DNA of 64,000 bases. Source: an uncultured Oscillospiraceae bacterium. GTDB taxonomy: Bacteria > Bacillota > Clostridia > Oscillospirales > Acutalibacteraceae. This document shows positions 9,880 to 18,123 of this stretch, piece by piece (position 1 is the first letter of the stretch; every line of letters starts with the position of its first letter). The stretch is from contig UQFO01000002.1 of assembly GCA_900540275.1 (NCBI GenBank), positions 234,399 through 298,398 on the forward strand, written 5' to 3'. The notes below the pieces were generated by a model. That model was not told the DNA's origin. It did not search any database and was given only the letters and a program-made list of their open reading frames with translations. The translations under genes were made by a program, and so were the position numbers.

Positions 9880-9930
9880 ATACCATATATAGGACAGAAA
9901 TGGCAAGCATTCCCTATATATGCACATTTT
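9880..9930. promoter_or_regulatory. Possible NrdR-box pair upstream of nrdR
   Basis: Two sites centred near 9888 (ACCATATATAGGAC) and 9918 (CCCTATATATGCAC) share the TATATA core of NrdR boxes and are 30 bases apart, about three helical turns, the spacing known for NrdR box pairs. The flanks match the consensus only partly. They lie about 90-120 bases before the nrdR start. Confidence 0.3.
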
Positions 9931-9957
9931 ACAAGGTTGAAACAGTTTTTTAAGTAC

Positions 9958-10758
9958 TTATTCACAAGTTGACGTCTTCAAAAGCGCATTAATATGCTTC
10001 ATTGCTGTTTTAAGCTCAAGGACTTCACCAAAGCTTTTCCTGTAAACTTCAATGATAAAATCTCCGCAATACCCAATTTCCCTTAGAATGCTCAAAACCG
10101 CGCGGTAATCCATCGTCCCTTTCCCAGGTAAAACACAGTCGTTTGCGGGCGTATTGTCGTTCATGTGGATATGGACAAGCCCTTTTCCCATTGCGCGGCA
10201 GACTGCGGCTGGGTCGTTTCCCGAACGGACGGCCTGCTTGATGTCAAAAACAAATTTGGCGCGTTCCCCCAAATAATTACGCATTGTTTCAAGAAACGCA
10301 GGGTGCTGGCTGCGGAACATATTCACGTTTTCCTGCGCGGCCGTAACGCCGTATTGCTCCGCGCGCAGGGAAAGCTCGCCAAACTTTTCAAAATAATCTT
10401 GATTTGATATGCCGTTTTGAGGCGTTTTCCGGTCGCCGTGTATGACGAGCAGCTGCGCGCCAAGGTTTGCCGCCGTTTCAAAATAACGTTCATAAAAATC
10501 GAGCGTATCGCGGAAACGGCGCGTATAGTCGGTAAAAATCAAATACGGCTCATAGCCCGAGGTAAACGGATGAACCGATTTCACAGTCGCGTGGTATGTG
10601 TCCAGAAGGTTTTTCAGCCGCTTGACAAACGCAGGCTCAATTTCGCTGAATGTATTGAAAAAAATTTCAAAATGGCGAAAGCCCTCTTCGAGAAGCAGCT
10701 CCAACGCCTTTTCCGTTTCCAGCGGATAAAGGCAGGCGGTAGATATACCGGTCTTCAA
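9958..10758 (-). CDS. Sugar phosphate isomerase/epimerase-like TIM barrel (AP endonuclease 2 family)
   Basis: A 266-residue TIM-barrel protein of the xylose isomerase-like/AP_endonuc_2 group. It starts with TTG at 10758, supported by GGAGGA seven bases upstream and no alternative ATG. Metal-site pieces visible are LLVIHGDRK (about residue 105), AAQENVNMF (about residue 140, with the conserved glutamate), KFVFDIKQA (about residue 168, aspartate), LVHIHMNDN (about residue 194) and FIIEVYRK near the end. These match the Glu-Asp-His-Glu metal set. The substrate, usually a sugar or cyclitol, is not predictable. It stands upstream of nrdR on the same strand but with about 160 bases between them. 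Confidence 0.83.
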   Translation of the reverse strand: MKTGISTACLYPLETEKALELLLEEGFRHFEIFFNTFSEIEPAFVKRLKNLLDTYHATVKSVHPFTSGYEPYLIFTDYTRRFRDTLDFYERYFETAANLGAQLLVIHGDRKTPQNGISNQDYFEKFGELSLRAEQYGVTAAQENVNMFRSQHPAFLETMRNYLGERAKFVFDIKQAVRSGNDPAAVCRAMGKGLVHIHMNDNTPANDCVLPGKGTMDYRAVLSILREIGYCGDFIIEVYRKSFGEVLELKTAMKHINALLKTSTCE

Positions 10759-10825
10759 AAAAATTCCTCCAGTGATACGGCTGAAGAATCTCAGTCATAA
10801 AATGCGCCGCATTCTATAAAAAACG

Positions 10826-10868
10826 GCAAAAGGGCGGGTACCTTTTAAGATACGCCGCCCTCTTTATC
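10826..10868 (-). terminator. Terminator after the zinc-ribbon/TM2 genes
   Basis: AGGGCGG and CCGCCCT arms with inner TA(C)/(G)TA pairing and an AT-rich loop, followed on the minus strand by a weak T-run. It lies 20 bases past the stop of the gene at 10887. Confidence 0.6.
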
Positions 10869-10886
10869 TTTCGTTAAACGCAGACG

Positions 10887-11294
10887 TCAGTCCTTGAGCG
10901 GAACGCCCTTTCCGTCAACCGCGATACTTCCCGTCAGAATCATGATGCCTTCGACAAGTCCCCAGATTGCGGACACGAAGGACAAAAAGCCTATAGAAAG
11001 AATGGAAATGAGAAGCTGCGCGACTGCTTTTCCGGTATAGCCGAGATAAAAATTGTGGATACCCAAGCCGCCGAGAAGGATTCCAAGAATACCCGCAGCG
11101 ATTTTGGATTTTTGCATGCCGGCCGGTACGGGAACCGGAAACGCCACGCCGCACTGGGTGCAGATGGTTGCGCCGGGGTTCGAGGGCGCGCCGCAGTTTC
11201 CGCAAAAACGGTTGCCGGTCCCAGCCGCTACGCCGCAATGGACGCAGACAGCCGCCATGGGGTCGATTTGGTTGCCGCAATTTCTACAATTCAT
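10887..11294 (-). CDS. Double zinc-ribbon, TM2-domain membrane protein (copy B)
   Basis: A 135-residue protein. Two CxxC...CxxC zinc ribbons (CRNCGN/CVHCGV and CGNCGA/CTQCGV, residues 3-50) are joined by VPVPAGMQKSK to a TM2 domain: two membrane helices with GGLGIHNFYLGYTGKA between them. A conserved VEGIMILTGSI block follows. AGGAGG precedes the start at 11294. It is a tandem paralogue of the gene just upstream, with the same domain order and many identical stretches. TM2 proteins are membrane-embedded and of unknown function. Confidence 0.85.
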   Translation of the reverse strand: MNCRNCGNQIDPMAAVCVHCGVAAGTGNRFCGNCGAPSNPGATICTQCGVAFPVPVPAGMQKSKIAAGILGILLGGLGIHNFYLGYTGKAVAQLLISILSIGFLSFVSAIWGLVEGIMILTGSIAVDGKGVPLKD

Positions 11295-11368
11295 TATTAT
11301 TTCCTCCTGATAACAATTCTTTAGTTTATAATTTCAGACGCGGGCGCCATAGGCAAGCACCGCGCGTC

Positions 11369-11800
11369 CTAATCTTTTAGCGGGATACCTGCGCCGTCCG
11401 TCGAAATTCCGCCGCAGAGAATCATAATACCTTCAACGAGGCCCCAAATCGAGGCAGCCAGCGCCGCGAAGATACCGATGATAAAAATCGCAGTGAAAAA
11501 ACCCGCGATTGTCAAAATCAGCTGTGCAACCGCTTTGCCTGTATAGCCAAGATAAAAATTATGGACGCCGAAAGAGCCGAGAAAAATCCCCAGCAGCCCG
11601 GCGGCAATTTTTGATTTTTGCATACCGGCCGGAATTGGAACGGGAAGCGCCGCGCCGCAGCCGATACAATAAACAGCGCCGGGAGCGGTCTGCGCCCCGC
11701 AATTCGGGCAAAAACGGTTTCCGTTGCCCGCCGCCACGCCGCAATGGATACAGACGGCCGCCATGGGGTCGATTTGATTTCCGCAATTTCTGCAATACAT
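11369..11800 (-). CDS. Double zinc-ribbon, TM2-domain membrane protein (copy A)
   Basis: A 143-residue paralogue of the following gene, with two zinc ribbons (CRNCGN/CIHCGV and CPNCGA/CIGCGA), the linker PIPAGMQKSK and a TM2 domain containing GSFGVHNFYLGYTG. Compared with copy B it has about eight more residues in the second membrane helix (FFTAIFIIGIFAALAAS). GGAGGAG precedes the start at 11800. The two genes are 74 bases apart and arose by tandem duplication. Function unknown. Confidence 0.85.
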   Translation of the reverse strand: MYCRNCGNQIDPMAAVCIHCGVAAGNGNRFCPNCGAQTAPGAVYCIGCGAALPVPIPAGMQKSKIAAGLLGIFLGSFGVHNFYLGYTGKAVAQLILTIAGFFTAIFIIGIFAALAASIWGLVEGIMILCGGISTDGAGIPLKD

Positions 11801-11921
11801 GCTGACTCCTCCATCAAGGTCGAAATTTGTAGCTTTCTGTTTTCCATCATAAAGGATTTCTTTTTTTCTGTCAATAGAAAGTATAAAGCAGCGGTAAACG
11901 TTTTATGAAGATTTTGAAAAT

Positions 11922-12935
11922 TCATCCGTACATCTTTTCGTAATAGTCCTTATATTCGCCGTTGATGATGGTTTCCCACCATCCGCGGTGCGAAAGGTAC
12001 CAGTCTATTGTCTTGATAATACCTTGCTCGAATTTTGTTTCCGGCAGCCAGCCGAGCTCTTCATGGATTTTACGCGGGTCGATTGCGTAGCGCATATCGT
12101 GCCCCGCCCTGTCTTTTACAAACGTAATAAGGCTTTCCTCTTTTTTAAGATACCGGACGATAAGCCGTACGACATCGATATTGCGCATTTCGTTGTGACC
12201 GCCGATGTTGTATACCTCGCCTTCGCGGCCATTTCGGATAATCAAATCGATTGCCGCGCAGTGGTCCTCCACATAAAGCCAGTCGCGCACGTTTTCGCCC
12301 TTCCCGTAAACCGGCAGCGGCTTGTCGTGCAGCGCGTTTATAATCATCAGCGGAATCATCTTTTCAGGAAAATGGTACGGGCCGTAGTTGTTGGAGCAGC
12401 GGGAAATCGTAACAGGAAGCTTGTAGGTCCTGCTGTATGCAAGCGCAAGCAAATCAGCTGACGCTTTGCTCGCGGAATACGGGCTGGAGGTGTGGAGCGG
12501 CGTTTCCTCCGTGAAAAAGAGGTCGGGGCGGTCAAGCGGCAGGTCGCCGTATACCTCGTCCGTGGATACCTGATGATACCGCTTCACGCCGTATTCGCGC
12601 GAAGCGTCCATCAGCACCTGCGTTCCAATAATATTGGTGTTCAAAAACACGCCGGGGTCCAGTATAGAGCGGTCCACGTGGCTTTCAGCCGCAAAGTTTA
12701 CAACAATATCGAAGCGTTCCTGCTCAAATAAACCGAACACGAGCTTCCTATCAGTGATATCGCCCCTGACAAAGCGAAAATTCTTATTTTTTTCCGCCTG
12801 CTCCAGTGTCATAAGATTCCCCGCGTAAGTCAGCTTGTCAAGGCAGACGAGCTGGTCCTGCGGATGCTTTCCCAATATGTAATAGATGAAATTACCGCCG
12901 ATAAAACCGGCGCCGCCCGTCACTAATATTTTCAT
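11922..12935 (-). CDS. rfbB: dTDP-glucose 4,6-dehydratase
   Basis: A 337-residue extended short-chain dehydrogenase that converts dTDP-glucose to dTDP-4-keto-6-deoxyglucose. NAD binding: TGGAGFIGGNFI (residues 6-17). Catalytic: STDEVYGDL with the Thr-Asp-Glu triad (about residue 124), and the YSASKAS motif (about residue 153). GENVRDWLYVEDHC is the family signature for dTDP-sugar binding. AAAGGAAAG precedes the start. It is the last gene of the wecE operon, 32 bases after rfbA. rfbC and rfbD, which would make dTDP-rhamnose, are absent here, so the keto sugar probably feeds the WecE aminotransferase. Confidence 0.96.
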   Translation of the reverse strand: MKILVTGGAGFIGGNFIYYILGKHPQDQLVCLDKLTYAGNLMTLEQAEKNKNFRFVRGDITDRKLVFGLFEQERFDIVVNFAAESHVDRSILDPGVFLNTNIIGTQVLMDASREYGVKRYHQVSTDEVYGDLPLDRPDLFFTEETPLHTSSPYSASKASADLLALAYSRTYKLPVTISRCSNNYGPYHFPEKMIPLMIINALHDKPLPVYGKGENVRDWLYVEDHCAAIDLIIRNGREGEVYNIGGHNEMRNIDVVRLIVRYLKKEESLITFVKDRAGHDMRYAIDPRKIHEELGWLPETKFEQGIIKTIDWYLSHRGWWETIINGEYKDYYEKMYG

Positions 12936-12967
12936 TTTACTTTCCTTTCATGATAAGCTGTATTTAT

Positions 12968-13837
12968 TTAAATACCATTTGCAAGGGAAAGCAGATACTT
13001 TCCATAATCGGTCATTTTCAGCTCTTCCCCGATTTGCCTGAGCTGGTTTACCGTAATAAACCCCCGCCGCCAGGCAATTTCTTCCAGGCAGGAGATATAA
13101 AAGCCCTGCCTGGACTGCACCGCTTCCACATATTCCGATGCCTTGAGCATACCTTCCGGCGTACCTGTGTCGAGCCAGGCCATTCCCCTGCCCATCAGGG
13201 ATACCCGCAGCTCTCCCCTTTCTAGATACACGTTATTTACAGCGGTTATCTCCAGCTCCCCGCGATTTGACGGTTCAATATTTTTCGCAATTGAAACGAC
13301 CTTATTGTCATAAAAATACAAACCCGGAACCGCAAAGTTCGATTTTGGCTTTGCGGGCTTTTCCTCAATGGACAAAACCTTTTTATCTTTGTCGAACTCG
13401 ACCACGCCAAAGGCGGACGGCTCCTTTACCGGGTAGCCGAAAATCGTCGCGCCTGACGTTCTTTGTTTTGCCGTGTTGAGGATGCGTGTAAAATCCTGAC
13501 CATAAAAGATGTTATCTCCGAGAATCAGGCATACGTTTTCATCCCCGATGAATTCCTCCCCAAGGATGAACGCGTCGGCAAGTCCCCTGGGCTTTTCCTG
13601 TACCTGATAGGAAAATTCCACGCCAAAGCGGGAGCCGTCGCCCAAGAGGCGCTGATAAATAGGAAGGTCTGACGGTGTTGAAATAATCAGGATTTCCTTG
13701 ATTTCCGCAAGAAGAAGCACGGACAGCGGATAGTAAATCATAGGCTTATCGTAGATTGGAAGCAGCTGCTTCGAGACCACCTGGGTCATCGGGTAGAGCC
13801 TGGTTCCCTTTCCGCCAGCCAAAACAATACCTTTCAT
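12968..13837 (-). CDS. rfbA: Glucose-1-phosphate thymidylyltransferase
   Basis: A 289-residue nucleotidyltransferase that makes dTDP-glucose from dTTP and glucose-1-phosphate. The N-terminus [16 protein letters not shown] is the nucleotide-binding signature; [23 protein letters not shown] (metal-binding aspartate, about residue 111), [11 protein letters not shown] (about 161) and [11 protein letters not shown] (about 224) follow. Full length for RfbA. GAGGTGA lies just before the start. It precedes rfbB; together they form the entry branch of the amino-sugar pathway in this operon. Confidence 0.96.
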   Translation of the reverse strand: MKGIVLAGGKGTRLYPMTQVVSKQLLPIYDKPMIYYPLSVLLLAEIKEILIISTPSDLPIYQRLLGDGSRFGVEFSYQVQEKPRGLADAFILGEEFIGDENVCLILGDNIFYGQDFTRILNTAKQRTSGATIFGYPVKEPSAFGVVEFDKDKKVLSIEEKPAKPKSNFAVPGLYFYDNKVVSIAKNIEPSNRGELEITAVNNVYLERGELRVSLMGRGMAWLDTGTPEGMLKASEYVEAVQSRQGFYISCLEEIAWRRGFITVNQLRQIGEELKMTDYGKYLLSLANGI

Positions 13838-13926
13838 TTTTTCACCTCACATAATGGGTACGGGTATCCGCCCGAAAATATTCAGGCTATCTGCTTCTCT
13901 TCTGGAGCTCCAGCGTTTAAAAAAGA

Positions 13927-14274
13927 TTAAATTCCAAAGTCGAGCGAAAAAATCACAATGCCCGCCATAATGGTCAGGATTCCGATGAATTTCTTCCTTG
14001 TAATTTTTTCTTTCAGGAAAATCCGGCTGAGAAGCAGCAGAAAAATATAGGTAGACGCAGCAATTACATGCGCCTGCTTGAGCGGGATAAAACGCATCAG
14101 ATAAATATTGGCAACCAAAACAAGGGCCAATATGCCATAGGAGCCGATTACCCATGGGTTCAGGTATTCAAAAATTTTTCCCTTATACTTCTTTTTCGCG
14201 CTGATATTGAGCATCAATTGGGAAACAGCGGATAATAAAGCCGTAGCGACAACACCGATATAATATTTAGTCAT
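13927..14274 (-). CDS. SMR/EamA-like small transporter half (ArnF/ArnE-like), second of pair
   Basis: A 115-residue membrane protein with four predicted helices, the size and topology of small multidrug resistance-type subunits. Start placed at 14274 (MTKYYIGVVA), which overlaps the previous gene by eight bases; the longer frame upstream reads through that gene. AIYLMRFIPLKQAHVIA-like stretches (YLMRFIPLKQ, about residue 65) resemble the EamA half-domain. Because it is paired with another half of similar size and set beside an ArnC-like transferase, I infer a heterodimeric flippase for a polyprenyl-linked sugar, like ArnE/ArnF. A classic drug exporter is less likely but not excluded. Confidence 0.72.
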   Translation of the reverse strand: MTKYYIGVVATALLSAVSQLMLNISAKKKYKGKIFEYLNPWVIGSYGILALVLVANIYLMRFIPLKQAHVIAASTYIFLLLLSRIFLKEKITRKKFIGILTIMAGIVIFSLDFGI

Positions 14275-14623
14275 CTCCGTGCGCCACCAAAACCACTCCC
14301 GTAATGATGAGCGCCGTCCCGATGACGTTGCCCAGAGTGATCCCTTCCCCAAAAATAAGCACGGAAAACAGCAGGACCCAGATAGTCGTCACACTTTTAT
14401 TGGAATAAGCAACGCTGGGACTGAAGCCCTTAATCGCCTGCTGCCATAAAATCGCGTATACGCCAAGCACCGCTACCATAAGGAACAGAAGCAGAAGATA
14501 TTGTCCTGATAAGAATTCAAACCCGGACGCATACTTAGACAGCAGGGATGTAACCGAATATAACAAAATACAGCCATGAAGAAACAGGTATTTCTTTGCG
14601 GGCTCCATAGAAATCCTACTCAT
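14267..14623 (-). CDS. SMR/EamA-like small transporter half (ArnE/ArnF-like), first of pair
   Basis: A 118-residue membrane protein with four hydrophobic segments (about 10-28, 42-62, 76-93, 97-114). The block SPSVAYSNKSVTTIWVLL resembles the central EamA segment. The first helix lacks the membrane-embedded glutamate that EmrE-type drug pumps use, which argues for a lipid-linked sugar or similar cargo. The start ATG overlaps the stop of the acetyltransferase gene (ATGA), and its own end overlaps the next half-transporter, so the three are translationally coupled. Confidence 0.72.
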   Translation of the reverse strand: MSRISMEPAKKYLFLHGCILLYSVTSLLSKYASGFEFLSGQYLLLLFLMVAVLGVYAILWQQAIKGFSPSVAYSNKSVTTIWVLLFSVLIFGEGITLGNVIGTALIITGVVLVAHGDD

Positions 14624-15174
14624 TTCAAATGCGGCTCCTCTTCCTCAAGCATTCTGATTACGCGCGCGGGGTTTCCCGCTACGACGCAGTTTTTTTCTAC
14701 ATCCTTTGTGACGACTGAACCGGCGCCGATTACCGCGTTTTCCCCAATATATGAAACGCCGGGCAGTATAATCGCCTTTGAACCAATCCAGGCGCCGCTG
14801 CCGATTTTAAGCGTTTTCAATATTGTTTCCTTGCTGCCGGGGCTCGTCCAGCCGATTTCCACAGGGTGCTCATGCGTATGGATTTCCGCACCTGCCGATA
14901 TAATGACATTATCCCCGATTTCCAGGTTTCCGGTGCAGTCGATATATGCGTTCCTGGCAAGCGTCAGGTGGTCGCCCGCCTTAAACCGGCTGGCTTTTTG
15001 ACGGTGCGTACGCGATAACCGCACATGATATTCGATAATGGGTCTCTTCCCAATCCGAAAAGCGCTCCGGTATATTAGCCCCCGCAGCTTTTGAAGAACA
15101 GGAAAATCAAACAGCTCAATTCCAAAAATGATTTGTATCAGCCGGCGGTAGCTTTCTATCAATATATAACTCAT
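14620..15174 (-). CDS. Left-handed beta-helix (hexapeptide) acyltransferase
   Basis: A 184-residue protein whose C-terminal two thirds is built of hexapeptide turns: AYIDCTGNLEIGDNVIISAG, SGAWIGSKAIIL, IGENAVIGAGSVV and VVAGNPARVIR, with the likely catalytic histidine in HTHEHPVEIG. This is the NodL/WbbJ acetyltransferase type. In the context of a WecE aminotransferase, a reasonable inference is acetylation of the 4-amino group (as WecD does in enteric bacteria with a different fold) or O-acetylation. AGAGGAG precedes the start; the start overlaps the epimerase stop by four bases. Confidence 0.85.
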   Translation of the reverse strand: MSYILIESYRRLIQIIFGIELFDFPVLQKLRGLIYRSAFRIGKRPIIEYHVRLSRTHRQKASRFKAGDHLTLARNAYIDCTGNLEIGDNVIISAGAEIHTHEHPVEIGWTSPGSKETILKTLKIGSGAWIGSKAIILPGVSYIGENAVIGAGSVVTKDVEKNCVVAGNPARVIRMLEEEEPHLK

Positions 15175-16067
15175 TTTTTCTCCTCTAACTCACGTTTCAT
15201 ATCACATAGTGCATCCGCTAAATGAAATACAGCATGAAAGCCAAGCTGCCGCCGTGCTTTTGTCACATCCATTAGAAAAGAAAGGCCGTCTTCAGCTTTA
15301 TCAGGCAGCATTTGGATGCCCTCGGGATTTTCAAATACAGAGCAATATGCCTGTGCAAGCTCCAGGTTAGAGGTGGATTCCCCGCTGCCGATGTTGAAGG
15401 CGCCGGAGCACTCGCTGTGCCGGCATGCCTTTAAAACCGCCGCCGTCACATCTTTTATGTAAATATATTCTTTTCTGCTCGCACCTTTTCCATAAACAGA
15501 AAGAGGCTCTTTAGCAAGGGATTTGCTAAGATAAACGGCTGGGAGGTCTTCTCTGCGCATGCCGAGCCCCAAAACCTGCGCTAAACGCAGCGATTTGATT
15601 TTCATTCCATAATTACGGTTGAAAATCTCCGCAATGCTCTCTGTGCAAAGCTTAGCTGTCCCGTAACGGTTGAGCGGAGCCGTAAGCTCTTCTTTAAACG
15701 GCTTTGGCAGGCTTGGATGATATACGCAGCGGCTTGAAATATTGACTATATTTTCTATACCAAGGCACTGCGCGGCGTAAAAAATGTTTTCACAAGCGGT
15801 AATGCTGCCATAAAAGCTTTCCATTTTCTTTTCCGCGCCGGGACTGCTTTTCACAGCGCCCAAGTGGACAATACAATCGCAGCCCGCAAAAATCGAGCGA
15901 TAAGAATCGACGGAATAATCGGAAAAGACATACCGAATATTGGAATGCCGGTAAAAGCCCCTATCGTCCGCATGGGAGGTTGCCGCTATAAAGGTATGGC
16001 TGCCCGCATAATCTTTTAAAAGATGCTGTCCGATAAAGCCGGTCGCGCCGGTCAATCCGATTTTCAT
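15171..16067 (-). CDS. NAD-dependent epimerase/dehydratase
   Basis: A 298-residue extended short-chain dehydrogenase. TGATGFIGQH (residues 6-15) binds the dinucleotide; VNISSRCVY (about residue 107) and RYGTAKLCTES (about 133) carry the catalytic Ser and Tyr-x3-Lys. YGKGASRKEYIYIKDV matches the substrate-binding loop seen in nucleotide-sugar epimerases and reductases. It probably alters the configuration or reduces a keto group of the nucleotide sugar made by rfbA-rfbB. The start overlaps the ATP-grasp stop by four bases. The exact reaction cannot be assigned. Confidence 0.85.
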   Translation of the reverse strand: MKIGLTGATGFIGQHLLKDYAGSHTFIAATSHADDRGFYRHSNIRYVFSDYSVDSYRSIFAGCDCIVHLGAVKSSPGAEKKMESFYGSITACENIFYAAQCLGIENIVNISSRCVYHPSLPKPFKEELTAPLNRYGTAKLCTESIAEIFNRNYGMKIKSLRLAQVLGLGMRREDLPAVYLSKSLAKEPLSVYGKGASRKEYIYIKDVTAAVLKACRHSECSGAFNIGSGESTSNLELAQAYCSVFENPEGIQMLPDKAEDGLSFLMDVTKARRQLGFHAVFHLADALCDMKRELEEKK

Positions 16068-17179
16068 GCCGTTTCATCCTTATAAATTTGATAACCGCAT
16101 TTTTCCATATAGCCGTTGAGCTTTTTTACTTGCTCGCCCGTCTGATAATACCAGTCGATATATTCAAAATCATGCATGTCATATTTTTCACGGCAAAAAG
16201 CCTGTCCGGGCTTTTCACACATAAACTCAAGCACATATACGCCCTCCTTCGGTTTTGGCGCAAAGACGTGCGTACTGTTTTCCATAAGCGATTCAAGCGA
16301 CGCCGCTAAAAGGTCCACGCCGCAGTAATGCTTAATCAGGTTCCACATATGGCATCCGTCGAGCCGGGGCGTGACCTCGATTATATAAGGCGTATCCCCT
16401 TGCAGCTTTATCTGGAAATATACGGGGCCGTTTATAATTGACAGCTTCGCAATGGTATTGAGCGAAAGCGTGCGGATGTTCTCCCGCGCCTGCGCTGAAA
16501 GGCTGCGCGCTCCCATAATGTGGCGTTTGATAATTCCCCCGGGCAGTTCGTCGAAAACCTCTCTGTCGGAGATAAGCAGAAAAACGACCTCGCCGTTTTG
16601 CACATACGCGTTGACGGAAACCTCCGGCCCATCGATATATTTTTCGAGAATGACATTACCGGATTTTGAATAGGATTTGGATATTTCAAAGTATTCCTTT
16701 ATTTCGTTTTCGTTTTCAATTTTATAGCAGCCGCGCTGTCCCTGGGAGTCCGTCGGCTTCATCATGCAGGGGTACTGGCCAAATCCAAGCGCCTGCTCTA
16801 TTCCGCTTGCGCATAGATACGGCAGGTTCCCCTGGAAATCCGCGCCTAAAAATGAGCGCAGCCTGTTTTTCGTCTGGCAGATGGCCGCTGTTTCATACGA
16901 GATGAAATGCCTCAGGTTCAGCTGTTCGCTTACCCTCATAGCGGTGGGAACGGCAAGGTCGGAGCCTACCGAATAGACGACGTCTATTTTATTTTCCGAG
17001 GCGTATTCACATACGGCGCCGATGTCTTTGATGTCTATCTGTTTAAAATGGCCGAGCAGCGGGATACCGCGGTCGGTACTGGTATAGCTGCAGCCATATA
17101 CCTCATAGCCTTTATTCCTGCAAAAGCGAATCGCGTCAACCTGAGCGTTGCCCGCTCCCAGTATCAATATTTTATTCAT
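16064..17179 (-). CDS. ATP-grasp ligase of the sugar operon
   Basis: A 371-residue ATP-grasp protein. The start at 17179 lies after GGAGGAAACGG and overlaps the glycosyltransferase stop by eight bases. An N-terminal Rossmann-like part (ILILGAGNAQVDAIRF) precedes the ATP-grasp core: the lysine in CMMKPTDSQGQRGCY (about residue 139), ILEKYIDGPEVSVNAYV (about 175), and the metal-site segment YIIEVTPRLDGCHMWNL (about 279). This group joins a carboxylate to an amine or thiol using ATP. Beside an amino-sugar pathway it may attach an amino acid or other acid to the 4-amino group; this is inference only. Confidence 0.83.
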   Translation of the reverse strand: MNKILILGAGNAQVDAIRFCRNKGYEVYGCSYTSTDRGIPLLGHFKQIDIKDIGAVCEYASENKIDVVYSVGSDLAVPTAMRVSEQLNLRHFISYETAAICQTKNRLRSFLGADFQGNLPYLCASGIEQALGFGQYPCMMKPTDSQGQRGCYKIENENEIKEYFEISKSYSKSGNVILEKYIDGPEVSVNAYVQNGEVVFLLISDREVFDELPGGIIKRHIMGARSLSAQARENIRTLSLNTIAKLSIINGPVYFQIKLQGDTPYIIEVTPRLDGCHMWNLIKHYCGVDLLAASLESLMENSTHVFAPKPKEGVYVLEFMCEKPGQAFCREKYDMHDFEYIDWYYQTGEQVKKLNGYMEKCGYQIYKDETA

Positions 17180-18119
17180 CTTCCGTTTCCTCCGGAGCCT
17201 TAAGAATTTCCCTGACGACATACTGCGGCTGTTTATTGAGCCCCAGGAACATCCTGCCGATATATTCGCCGGCCAAGCCCAAAAACAAAAGGTTCAGCCC
17301 CGCGAAAAAGCAGACGGCCGCCATCAGTGAAGGCCAGCCGATTGCCATATGCGGGTTGCAGATTTTTTGAATCATAACGGTAATTGCACCAATGAGGCCA
17401 AGCGCTGCGAAAACGTAGCCCATGACAGTCGATACGCGAAGCGGGACAATAGAGAAGCCCAAAATACAGGACCAAAGCTTCATTAAGGATTTAAAGGTGT
17501 AGTTGGAGCTTCCAGCCTCGCGTTCAAAGTGCTTAATCGGTATGCTGCCGATGTTTCCCGTTGTGCGCAGCACCAGCCCCTGCATATAAGAATGCGAGCT
17601 TTTATAAGTGATGATGCTGTCCTTTACAAAGGCGCGCATAATACAGTAGCTGGAGGTTTTCAGGTCCTTTGGCTTGCCGATGAGCACGCGCACGGACCAA
17701 AAGTTGAGCTTGCTGCTTATATTGCGAAAAAAGCCGTGTTTTTTTTCCGGATAATAGCCATAAACTACATCGTAGCCCTTTTCGATTTCTTCGAATAGCA
17801 AATGCAGCTGGGACGGGTGCGTCTGCATGTCGTCATCCATTGTGACGATATAGTCGCCTCCTGCAAAATTCAGCCCCGCCATCGTTGCGTTATGCTGCCC
17901 CGTATTTTTTGCAAGGCCGATTGAGGTTACAAACGGGTATTCCTTTGCAAGGCGCTTCAGCTCGGCCATCGTCTGCCCGCCGTCAGGTGAACAGTCGTCG
18001 ACCAGGATGAATTCAAAATCATCTTTTTTAAGCCGGCGGAGCTCCTCAGAGGTAGTTTCCACTACCCTGCGGATGGTTTTGGAGGAATTATAACAAGGTA
18101 TGACAATGGAATAACGCAT
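17172..18119 (-). CDS. Family 2 glycosyltransferase, polyprenyl-phosphate type (ArnC/GtrB-like)
   Basis: A 315-residue membrane-anchored glycosyltransferase. The GT-A catalytic domain has SIVIPCYNSS (residue 4), FILVDDCSPDGG (about 42) and TMDDDMQTHP (about 90, the DxD-like metal site). Two C-terminal helices (about residues 233-255 and 267-292) are the hallmark of transferases such as ArnC, GtrB and DPM1-like enzymes, which move a sugar from a nucleotide to undecaprenyl phosphate. The start at 18119 has AAAGGGTG upstream and comes four bases after the wecE stop. It is predicted to load the amino sugar made by its neighbours on the lipid carrier. Confidence 0.9.
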   Translation of the reverse strand: MRYSIVIPCYNSSKTIRRVVETTSEELRRLKKDDFEFILVDDCSPDGGQTMAELKRLAKEYPFVTSIGLAKNTGQHNATMAGLNFAGGDYIVTMDDDMQTHPSQLHLLFEEIEKGYDVVYGYYPEKKHGFFRNISSKLNFWSVRVLIGKPKDLKTSSYCIMRAFVKDSIITYKSSHSYMQGLVLRTTGNIGSIPIKHFEREAGSSNYTFKSLMKLWSCILGFSIVPLRVSTVMGYVFAALGLIGAITVMIQKICNPHMAIGWPSLMAAVCFFAGLNLLFLGLAGEYIGRMFLGLNKQPQYVVREILKAPEETEDE

Positions 18120-18123
18120 ATTT

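Noticed and set aside
13847..14155. 102-codon open frame on the minus strand
   Set aside because: Overlaps the transporter half in another frame and lacks a ribosome binding site.
13927..14623. Two-gene small multidrug resistance pump
   Set aside because: The membrane glutamate of EmrE-type pumps is missing in the first helices and the genes are embedded in a sugar operon, so a flippase is preferred, though a drug pump is not fully excluded.
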